Positions 47,050 to 55,740 of a stretch of 64,000 bases of DNA are shown here, piece after piece. The notes under the pieces are model-generated. The model saw nothing but the letters and a program-made list of their open reading frames with translations, searched no databases and was not told the DNA's origin. This DNA is from Nephrocerus scutellatus (taxonomy: Eukaryota; Arthropoda; Insecta; Diptera; Pipunculidae), in NCBI GenBank assembly GCA_947095585.1, contig OX352763.1, forward strand, positions 19,269,462 to 19,333,461, written 5' to 3'. Made by a program: the position numbers and the translations under genes. Within the stretch, counting starts at the first letter, position 1. Each line of letters begins with the position of its first letter.

Positions 47050-47615
47050 ATACAGGAAAACAGCAGACATGCATGCTCGTAAAAACCAAACAACAAATTG
47101 TACATTTAATTTTGCAAATGCATTTTTTATTGCAAATAATCTTTAATCGTAAAATTTTACTGGAATGTTTCACACACGGAAGCCATTTCCGCCCGCATTA
47201 CAGAATTTTTCTCTTTTGTAGTTATAGCTCTTTGCGATAACAAACTATTATAGGGCCAGTACAATATCAAGAGTACTATCTCTCTCCCTTTTGTATGAGT
47301 GCACTTTGCTAAGTGTTTCGACGTCATTTAAAAATCACAAAACACAAATTTTTAATGCATAATGTGCATTAAGAATAAAGGGTAGTCAATGTTGCAAATT
47401 TTTGCTGATCCTGAGTACTGAGTAATAGTACACAACCAGAGATGCGCCAAAACGAACTGCAATACAATGACAAAGGCTCCCAACAAAGTTTTAAAGGATT
47501 ATTGAAAATAGATTCATCCAAAATTTTACTTGTAATTGTATTTTTCGATCTCTTAAAAAACCTAATTTGACTCAAACGATAATATTATTTTTTCTCTCCT
47601 CACACAGCATCCAAG
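47050..47615 (-). repeat. Direct duplication, copy 2
   Basis: The partner of 45,060-45,620 in the same orientation. The conserved core is the ORF region, its downstream poly(A) signal and roughly 270 bp upstream of its ATG. No transposon termini or target duplication are seen at the edges, so a segmental duplication is preferred over a mobile element. Confidence 0.8.
47157..47327 (-). pseudogene. Diverged paralog of the Cys-rich ORF (56 codons)
   Basis: The frame opens with ATG 47,325-47,327 (MTSKHLAKCTHTKGRE) and closes at TAA 47,157-47,159. N-terminal and C-terminal parts follow the 45.2 kb copy (TKEKNSVMR beside AQEKHPVMR), but the middle is in a different frame: one base is missing in the segment matching KIVCCPQR and about five more are missing upstream, restoring frame at the QR codons. 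Four or more of the six Cys are lost. It is open but probably not functional in the same way, so it is listed as a pseudogene. The AATAAA is retained 26 nt after the stop. Confidence 0.5.
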
Positions 47616-48289
47616 ACAACGTGTTGCTCAAATATATTTTTCTAGTTCTTAATCACTTAATTAACTGTTATCAGTAATAAAATATTTGATAATTACTATG
47701 GTTTATTAGTTTTCATCAGTGTCTAAATTTCGAGTTGGATGGTTGATCTAAAATGAGATCCCATAAACATTGTACGGTCCTGCTTAAGGTTCAACATCAC
47801 CCTTCACAACATGCACTATATTTTGTTGAATAGAACAAGCTCAGATAATATGGCAGACCTTAAGTACGGCTCTGTTGCACAAAATTAAATTGTGGACCAT
47901 ATTGAAATACTAGGATAGGTTAAGGTTAAGGTGGCTGTCAGTGGAATACTAAAATGCTTCCAAATTAGCCCACACTGTGCTGGGCCAGAAGGAGGAGTCG
48001 ATATCTTAAAGGAAGAGTAAAAAATTATCTAAACCACATAACAAAGTAGATATATGACAAATTGCAGCAAATATAATATGTCCTCGAATATTGTTTAGTA
48101 CTGCGTGTAAGTTATTCTCCTCCATTAGAGTGATACCAGGCAAACCAACCTTGGCTCTACATTGTTGAATTGTACGCCCCATATGTTAGGAAGGATGAAA
48201 TGTAGAATATTGCCATAGTGTTGATATCGTGCTTCGTGTAATCAGAAAGAGTTCGTAAACCCACAGTGGCACTCTTCTTATTCAAAAAG
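47616..48289. other. Intronic DNA with a possible LINE 3' relic
   Basis: At 47,925-47,945 AGGTTAAGGTTAAGGTGGC with CTGTCAGTGG resembles the reverse of the CCTAACC-type 3' end at 9,240-9,257, so a short diverged relic is possible. Nothing else recognised. Confidence 0.35.
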
Positions 48290-48840
48290 CCATTGGAAAC
48301 AAATTGAGACTTCAACCACATGTCACTTATTGGCTATATACAGCGGTAGTAAGAACTACACTTCTATACGGTATAACTATATGGTGGACCGCCTTAGATA
48401 AAGCAGTAAATCGTGACAAGCTAAACAAATTCCAAAGATCAGCTTGTTTATGTATAAGCGCGGGTAATCGCCTCAATGCAGTCTCCCAGTGGACCAAAAA
48501 TTAAATCGGTCACTCCTCTGTTCTGAATTCATCCAGGATTCTACAAAGTAACAGAGACTACGCCGTTTCGCAAACCCAATTCCACAAAAACTTCAAAGGT
48601 CACCATCCCCTCGAAATCATTCTGGGAAGGAGACGCTCACTTGGAAAATGAAGACATACATTTTTACACAGGCGAGTCAGAAACTGATGACGGGATTGTT
48701 GGAGTCATAAAGATATAATAGGAAATTGTAAGGCTGATGAACTCGCAAACATGGAACTTTAACCTAAAAATAGTTCTTTACGCCTACCAATCGCCACAGG
48801 CAAACTCATATTAAAGCTGCATGCTACTGAAAAAACTACC
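48290..48840 (+). pseudogene. LINE pol C-terminus with decayed RNase H
   Basis: The frame at 48,304-48,504 reads YWLYTAVVRTTLLYGITIWW and RDKLNKFQRSACLCISAG, the region between RT and RNase H of I/R1/LOA-type LINEs. Further on, HFYTGESETDDGIVGV (about 48,658-48,705) is an RNase H start where DGSK has become GESE, so the first catalytic Asp is gone. GNCKADELANMEL (about 48,723-48,762) is the last RNase H block. Stops and shifts break it. It may be the same family as the minus-strand fragments at 49.1 and 51.2 kb. Confidence 0.75.
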
Positions 48841-48844
48841 CGTA

Positions 48845-49025
48845 GTTGGTTAGTGTCGGTGATACAGTGTTTAGAACTATCGGCTCCCACTCGGAGGACA
48901 CCGGGTTCAATTCCCGGCGCGCCCAAAAAACGCATGCATTTTTCTCACCTCACTGACCATGTAGATTACAAGTACACATAATACGATGCTGCTGTACCTT
49001 TGATTTACAGTTGTCGTGTACTGCT
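48845..49025 (+). mobile_element. tRNA-derived SINE (family B), copy 2
   Basis: The head ends with a well-kept box B, GGTTCAATTCC (48,904-48,914), preceded by CTCCCACTCGGAGGACACCG and a GATACAGTG box A-like part. The downstream body has ATAATACGATGCT and TTTACAGTTGTCGTG, as in 21,985-22,120. The clear tRNA-like arm could be mistaken for a tRNA gene, but the acceptor stem does not close. Confidence 0.7.
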
Positions 49026-49079
49026 GTATTCACAAGTATGAAGTAATCGAGATGTAGAGCCATAAATGTGTTTTATGAA

Positions 49080-49640
49080 CACAATATTCTAGTGGATAAA
49101 CTACTAGCAATTCAGACCCTATAGTTAGACGCATTCGCATGTGTGTTATACATGAGTGGACGAACCTGGGAAATAAACTTGAAGTAGGGTGCTAAAAGTG
49201 TCCTTACGGTCCGACGTGTAGGTGCCATCGGTTTTTTTAGTAAACCTACCAAATTTGCCAGCTCTTTAACGATTGCCTTATGGATTCGTACCGCTGCTGG
49301 CATATCAGCAATGTTTTCGCTGCATTTTCTCCATTTAGCTCGCTTAGATAGTCTCGGTTCTGAGTTGTAATCCGTAAGGGCGAACCTATATTAGTCCCAA
49401 CTCTTCATGCGCTTAGCAGAGTTGAAGAGTATTCTAACTTTCTTTCCAAGATTGCTCAGCTGGTTATTGCACCAGGGAACCTTACGTTTACACAAACTGT
49501 TTTTGGGGACATAGCTGTCATGATAGGACATTGGCAACACACCATTTGATTGGTATGCTATAGACTCGATAGGTGTAACACATGAATATAATTTACAGAG
49601 GACAAGTTCCCGATATAGATTTCAGTCCATTGTCCTAGGA
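49080..49640 (-). pseudogene. LINE pol linker fragment (R1/LOA-like)
   Basis: On the minus strand it reads, in order, SIAYQSNGVLPMSYHDSY, CKRKVPWCNNQLSNLGKKVR, NSAKRMKSWD and MPAAVRIHKAIVKELANLVG. This is the endonuclease-to-RT linker with the W-x-N-x2-L and A-R-x-H-K motifs. Stops and frame changes occur. The 51.2 kb fragment is a second copy of the same region. Confidence 0.7.
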
Positions 49641-50000
49641 AGCATGTGCCAATTTGCCGGAAAGGTCAAACCTAATGTGCTTATTGTGATACAGCGAGTC
49701 TTCATCGGACACATGCCAGTTTTTACAACATACTGAAGGCAAGCTTGCAGTTCGTTCTCTAGAAAAACCTCCGTAGGTGAATTAACGTTTGTAAGGTTTA
49801 TGTTATTTTTCATATATTGTTAAAAGCCGATTATTTTCATTAGCAAACCGGAAAACATGATGATTGTTATTTATCGTATTGTTGTAGTACATCACAATCC
49901 ACCGCGACCTAGGAAGCCTAGGAAAATTACTTTTCTTTTGTCAAAGTCACATTGCATGATTGTATTATTGTTCTAAACCCTTTTCTCTCTTCTCTTTCAG
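49641..50000. other. End of KChIP intron 1
   Basis: Contains the acceptor region with the pyrimidine run 49,980-49,998 and AG at 49,999-50,000. The minus-strand frame 49,622-49,813 is continuous with the LINE fragment and may belong to it. Confidence 0.5.
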
Positions 50001-50192
50001 ATTCCGAATATGAAGACTTCGAAACGCCAGCACGATATCGTCCGGATTCACTAAGTGCCCTCAGTCGTGCAACTAGATTCACTGAAGATGAAATCAAACG
50101 AATTTATCGGGGTTTTAAGGCTGAGTGTCCGACGGGTGTCGTCAAAGAAGATACCTTCAAGATTATATATGCACAGTTTTTTCCTCAGGGAG
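50001..50192 (+). CDS. KChIP-like protein, second coding exon (EF-hand 1)
   Basis: This 192-bp exon has a phase 1 acceptor (TTTCAG|AT) and a phase 1 donor (GAG|GTTCGT at 50,193). It encodes SEYEDFETPARYRPDSLSAL, then TRFTEDEIKRIYRGFK, AECPTGVVKEDTFKIIYAQF and FPQG, with the split codons giving Asp at both ends (N-D-SEYED and FPQG-D). The ECPTG loop is the non-binding first EF-hand of the neuronal calcium sensor family, with Cys-Pro in place of Ca2+ ligands. The following exons should encode the DATTYAHFLF-type region and EF-hands 2-4. They were not found before 64,000, so the gene is incomplete here. Confidence 0.95.
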
Positions 50193-51179
50193 GTTCGTGC
50201 GGTACAGTAAATAGTTAATTGTTGTCATTTGGATTGAATTGAATTTTACTAACGCTTTGAATTCTTGTTTTTTTTTATTTACCTTCGCTCGTTTGTGTGT
50301 GGGTTTTTTGTGCTGTCTCCCAGTAAAAGTGTTTTTTGCAGTTGCATTCAATAAATAAATATATATTTCATCATACAAGCATATATAATATATAAGTAGC
50401 TATAACGTTTATTCAGTTAATTGTTGTGTGTGCCAACAAACAAAAATAACCACATTGCTCACGTTGTAGTAATAATAGTTTTATAGTTGAAGATGATTTA
50501 GTGGAAGCCGTAAAAGTTGTTGTTTACTTACGTTGAGCTAAATTTTCAAGAAATCATTTTAGTGCTTTACATTAACGATTGTACTTGGGCATCGTTATTA
50601 ACTTTGTACATTTCATTATTATATTATACCATATTCACAAGCTAACAAAAATTAGAATGAAAATTTGTATTTTTTACAAAAATAAGAGATTTTTATCGGT
50701 AGCACCTGCATTTACATACTGAAGAACATTACAAACTCTGCTATTGATATTTCATTAAGAAAGGCTATTAAATTTGCATCATAAATTTCAGTTACTTATT
50801 TATATACGAGTATGTGCGTTGATAATTATGTTATATTGACTTTTTATTAATATTAATTTTTACAAAACATATTTAAAGAATTTCCTATAGTCCCATACTC
50901 CATTACCATTCGTATTTTTTTTTATATTCTTTCTATTTTATTCTGATGAAGAATGATGAATGTAGGAATGACGTTCCATTAGCTGTATGTGTTGTGTGTA
51001 TGTGTATGGACTGGAGAATAAGCTGCCAGCTGAGTATTATTTTCGTCAACATCGCTAATCTCGACTGCAAGTTTTTTATCGTCTGTAGTCCGGGAGTTGT
51101 TGCAATATTTCCATTCCTTCCAATGCCTTTCTATTACACGTATGAGGTGAGTGTTGCTCTATCGAATGCGAAGTCCTGC
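50193..51179 (+). other. KChIP intron 2, AT-rich start
   Basis: The donor GTTCGTGCGG is a usable though not strong site. No exon or repeat with a domain was recognised in this stretch. Confidence 0.5.
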
Positions 51180-51560
51180 GAGCCGTATTGATTCGTACCG
51201 TTACAGGCATATCAGCACTTTTAGATTGTCTCAATTCTGAGTTGTACTCGGTAAGGGCGAACCTATATTCATTCCAACTCTACGTGCGTTTAGCAGATTA
51301 AAGAAATTTCTAACGTTCTTTCTAAGCTTGGGCATTTGGTCATTCCACCGGCAGACAGACCAGTTTTGAAAATACAGCTGCCATGATAGGAAGTAAACAA
51401 GACATCATTTAATTGGTATGCCGCTTCATTTAGGTCCCCTATGAATTCGATATGTGTATCAAGCACACCTAATTTACAGCGCATGTCCTCGATAAGGATT
51501 CCAGTGCGATAAATGGACTGGTGAGTGAGTTTAGTACCTACTCGCGAATCGCATTAATAA
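51180..51560 (-). pseudogene. Second copy of the R1/LOA-like LINE linker fragment
   Basis: The DNA parallels 49,280-49,620 on the same strand. It shares GGCATATCAGCA, CTGAGTTGTA, GTAAGGGCGAACCTATATT, CCAACTCT and CATGATAGGA. It is shorter and more decayed, and no frame continues for long. Confidence 0.65.
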
Positions 51561-54054
51561 AGGAAAGACTTGTTAAATGTTAGGGATTCTATCGATAGAA
51601 CTATAAATCGTTGGGAGTGATTTTAACCCCTAGAAGTTCTTTCACTCTGGGATTTAACCCCTATTCTAACATTGGATGAGTTCTGATATTGTAATGTTGA
51701 CTGACATCCAAAAAAGGTTCTGCTTCAATATAGGAATAATTGGTAGCTCTTCTAACCAGCATGTATACCTCATTTTCCTTTACATATTTTTTAGATTGTT
51801 ATTGCTTAAAAATCTCAACGCAGTCATTAACTATGCCGAGTTAACAGAAGCAGGTTGGCTATCTGATATGATTACATATTTTATTCTTACCGTGTGCCTC
51901 GCCGCCTGAATCCACACAAATTCGAAGGTCACTATTATTTTTTTCTTTTAATATTTTATGCAAGTGCACTTTGCCTTATTGAACAATGCCAGTTTCAGTA
52001 GAATCTGCCAACCGGTCACTCATTTCGATTCATATACACAAAAAGTTTCTGTTGTCCTTCTAATAAAAAATTACTGGAATCCCATTGAACTGCCATCCAA
52101 AAATAGAATCACAATTTATTCAGTTGGCAGACGATTTTCTATACAACATGACAGTTAGAGTAAGTTTGGGAGTCTTTCTTTCTTTTTAGTCGATACTCGA
52201 TACACATTTTCAGAGTGATACATACCTACATAAATACGTGATATGATTGCGTCAGTGAGAATATGCTAAAAATAGCTTAAAATGTTAGTCCGGTTACTGC
52301 CTGGACGTTGCAACCGATATCAAACTTGACACAAAAGTGTCACAATAATAATTCTAAAAAGGATATAAATACTTAATACCATGTTGGGTTATATTTTTTG
52401 ATATATTGATGGGTTAATTCAATGGGTATTATAACTCTTAGATAACTAGTGGTTGCACTGAATAAAAATTGCACAGTGGATATTTAAAAAATAAACTAAA
52501 GTGGGACGAATCTTCCAAAAACTCTATCGATTTTCCCATTTAACTATTAAAATCAGTATAACAGAATTTGTCACATCTCATTTGTTCAGAATTCAATATT
52601 TAAATCAAGTATCAATTAAATACATTTCGAGGCAAGATTCTAAATTTCCAAAACTAACCCAGGCAGTTATAATGTTTAAAGGACATTCAAATAATAGGAA
52701 TTGCTAAATTTGTTATTCGTACAATGTAGTAGGAGCGGGTTTCTAGTGGGTGTTGCAATCAAAGCTATCATATCCCTACACTTGAGGCTAAAACACAAAA
52801 CTCTTGACTTTTGCTACATAAAAACCAATTTGTTATTGCTCTGTTTATTGTGCTGGAATAGATGAGGAAGCTTTGTTGTTAGCTTCTTATGTGTGCACGT
52901 ATTATAGTAAGTCAAAAAACAGATATATTTATTTCAGGCTTACAAAGTTTATGAGCATGTTTCTGTGTGCGTGTGTGTAATTACTTACCACAATTATTTT
53001 TACATCCCCTTTTACGGGTATAAGAACAAAGTCTTTAGCCACGATAACTGAGAACACAATCAAGACAAACCTCACCAATGTTCAGTGCAAACCTTTCCAT
53101 TCTATTCTTTTCTTGAGAGGTCAACGATAATAATTGCTAGAATATATGTACTTTTATATACATTATATATATATATATACATAAAACTAAATAGGGAAAA
53201 AATTTACGTCTTAGAAGAGAACATTGCGCTACCCATAAAGAGATTGCAGAATAAACGTACATTTCCGATGTTCTGCTATGTCAAAGTAAAGTCACTCAAG
53301 CTAGAAAATTCATTATTTTTTATGTTGATGATAGAAAATATTCTTCTGGTGCGCGTCTAATCCGCTTGCAAAAGGTTACGTCCTCACTTTAATTGAGCGT
53401 ATTCTAGCGGGAACAGTAGTGACAAGAGCCTTGTAGTATTCTGGAATTTTTATATGAACATCGTTTAAGGAAAACTTTTTTATCCTTACCGTAATTACCA
53501 TTCAATTATAGTGCCAATATAATTAACAGGAAGAGCAGTTAGACTGACGGAAATGAGAGTCTTTGTTAACGATGTGACCATCGACAATTTATTCATTAAT
53601 GGAATAATCTTCCCAGACAGCAACAATATTATTTATATATTTCGTATATGCAGACACCAAGTTTATTTTGCTCTCAATAATGTGCAGGACCAGCTTTTGT
53701 GCTAACTGAATGAAAGTGGTCTTAGTTTTCCTTCATATCACTGCGGGTGTATTGTTAATACGATAATCATCAAAGAAACAATCACACTCGAAGAACCAGA
53801 CTAACAAAATTCGCAGCTCGGTAGTTGGATACTTGATCTATCTGATTGCTAGTGACCCCATAACGGCGCTAGGAGACATAAAGTTATGATTGAGGCGTTA
53901 AACGAAAGGTCCAAAAAATAGTCGATTTCTCAATTTCCCGTTAAAAATCGTTTTACGAATTAAATACGAAGTTTTTTTTGTGAATCTAAGCTTTCAGAAA
54001 AAATATATTGTTGTTTTTTTAAAACAAGTTTTCAAGTCTAAGGGATTAAAAATA
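51561..54054. other. Intron 2 DNA, nothing recognised
   Basis: No KChIP exon, RNA gene or transposon domain seen. A TA microsatellite lies at 53,163-53,179. Confidence 0.4.
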
Positions 54055-54550
54055 AAACAACCCACAAAAATTAAAATTGGTCGTGTAAATTCTCTAATCG
54101 GGATTAAACAATGTGCAGTTTAAATAGAATCGGGTAAATTTTTTTAAAATTTATGTTAAAGAGCCCCCGACCCCGGGGCCATTTCACTACCAAATTTTTA
54201 CAAAAAGTGTTGTCCATCGGAGATACATGTGCGTATAAAATTTGAAAAAAATCGGGTACTTTTTTCATAAAATTTGTATGGGTGCCCCCCGACCCGATGA
54301 CTTCAAAATTTTACAAAAAATTTTGTCCATTGAATATACAAATGCGCATAAAATTTGAAGAAAGTCGGGTAAATTTTTTAAAAAATTTGTATGGGAGCCC
54401 ACCAAACCCCGAGGTCCCATGTGCCCCAAATTTTAATAGAAAGTATTGACAAGGGAAATACACATGTGTGCAAAGTTTAAATAAAGATTCTGACCACCAG
54501 GCAGCCAGCCACGGGCACGCGAAGTTAATATAGAGAATTTAAAAAAACAG
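54055..54550 (-). repeat. Repeat family R copy, antisense
   Basis: Begins with CAACCCACAAAAATTAAAAT and AAATTCTCTAATCGGG (the reverse of the end block at 55,690-55,735). It continues with three modules having CGGGTAAATTTTTTAAAA, GAGCCCCCGACCCCGGGG and CATCGGAGATACATGTGCGT, and ends with CAGCCAGCCACGGGCACGCG and AAGTTAATATAGAGAATTT. A module repeat of ~120 bp is clear. Confidence 0.7.
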
Positions 54551-54689
54551 TGATATTCTTTACCAGTGTATTGAACTGTCAGTGTTTAAACAAAGATCCG
54601 ATTTACAATTTTAAGAGAGAATGAAGTTGGAACCTAATCTAGCTAGTCTAGAGTATCTCTTTTCTTTAATCTTTTACGCATATTTGGGG

Positions 54690-54790
54690 TTTCTTGCGAG
54701 AGGGTTTTTTAACCCAATTCCTAAAACGCGATTTAATTAAAATTTTGCATACATATGTATTTCCGCTGACAAAATTTTTTTGTATGCGTT
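54690..54790 (+). repeat. Repeat family R fragment, sense
   Basis: AACCCAATTCCTAAAACGCG, ATTAAAATTTTGCATACATA and TGTATTTCCGCTGAC match the left part of the 33.2 kb copy. The module is cut short near 54,780, probably where the Helitron-bearing DNA begins. Confidence 0.55.
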
Positions 54791-55044
54791 TGGGTGACGC
54801 CCTGGATAGTTTAGATTCACAAATCAGCCCGGCAGATGGCGCTGGTATCTTTTTTCCCGAAAATTCTTATTTATAGAACGATTTGGCTCAAATTCACACC
54901 ATATAATATTTAAATAAAAAGAAAGTCGTTGACAATTTTGGTGGCGCTGGGGTGGAAAATGTAGTTTTCCCTGTATATGATCTTCAAGTGTACATTTTTT
55001 GCCTGTGTCGATTCTATAGTTTTCTGTATTGGTTAGCTAGTGGG

Positions 55045-55170
55045 GTGTAAGTGGGCGTGGCGTCAGTGGTCGGGGGTCAGTGGGATGGGGGAGCCGGGAA
55101 ACGCGGGTGTAAGTGGGCATGGCGTCAGTGGGCGGGGGTCAGTGGGATGGGACAGCCGGGAAACGCCGGG
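55045..55170. repeat. G-rich tandem duplication, 62-bp period
   Basis: Two units start at 55,045 and 55,107, each with GTGTAAGTGGGC, GGCGTCAGTGG, GGGGGTCAGTGGGATGGG and AGCCGGGAAACGC. At 55,072-55,098 four G runs (5, 3, 5, 3) are separated by 5, 2 and 4 bases, a canonical G-quadruplex pattern. The block lies just before the Helitron 3' end. Confidence 0.8.
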
Positions 55171-55304
55171 TATTTCTGCTAATACTGATGTGACTAATAC
55201 TGTAACGCGATATCGCAAAACAAATAGCTTTTCACAAGTTCACAAAACGATCACAAACAAATTTATTGAACGTGGGACAGGACAACGTCTGTCGGGTCAG
55301 CTAG
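55171..55304 (+). mobile_element. Helitron-like 3' terminus
   Basis: The segment ends CTGTCGGGTCAGCTAG at 55,304, with CTAG followed by T, the signature of a Helitron 3' end. A hairpin (GACAG, loop GACAACGT, CTGTC, about 55,276-55,293) stands 11 bp before it. The terminal part resembles the common insect Helitron end with GACAACGTCTGTC. Repeat family R resumes directly after it with TATTTTATAAAAAAGTACCC. The matching 5' TC end was not identified, so the left border is uncertain. Confidence 0.65.
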
Positions 55305-55740
55305 TATTTTATAAAAAAGTACCCGATTTTCTTCAAATTTCAAAATTTGGAAGTGATCGCGTTCCGGCATCGGGGCACCCATACAAATTTTGCAAAAAAA
55401 AGTACCTGATTTTCTTCAAATTCTATACGCATGGTTAACTTCGATGGACAAAACTTTTTGTAAAAATTTGGAAGTGATCGGGCCCCGGTGTCGAGTGGCA
55501 CCCATACATATTTTATAAAAAAGTACCCGATTTTCTTCAAATTTTATACGCATGTGTATCTCCGATGGTCAACATTCCGATGGAAACACTATTTGTAAAA
55601 ATTTTGGATTAATTGATGGGGGCTCCCAAAAATTGTTTTTATAAATTTACCCGATTTTTTCAAACTTTGCACATTGTGTACCCCCGATCAGAGAATTTAC
55701 ACGAACAATTTTAATTTTTATGGGTTGTTTTCTTTTTTAG
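55305..55740 (+). repeat. Repeat family R copy, sense
   Basis: Three modules with AAAAAAGTACCCGATTTTC, GGAAGTGATCGGGCCCCGG, ATACGCATGTGTATCTCCGA and a final GAGAATTTACACGAACAATT plus TTTTTATGGGTTGTTTTC. Together with 54,055-54,550 it forms an inverted pair. Confidence 0.7.

Larger units (their letters stand above)
32532..50000 (+). other. KChIP intron 1, about 17.5 kb
   Basis: The donor is GTAAGACAT and the acceptor is TTCTCTTCTCTTTCAG, both good matches to consensus, with a phase 1 junction on both sides. The intron is loaded with repeats and contains the duplicated antisense short ORF at 45-47 kb. Its size comes partly from LINE, SINE and family R insertions. Confidence 0.88.

Noticed and set aside
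45060..47615. The direct repeats as LTRs of a retrotransposon
   Set aside because: They are too diverged, lack TG...CA ends and primer sites, and the DNA between is LINE and SINE, not gag-pol.
48860..48930. Candidate tRNA gene
   Set aside because: Good T-arm/box B but no closing acceptor stem, and the body is shared with 21,985-22,120, so it is a SINE head.
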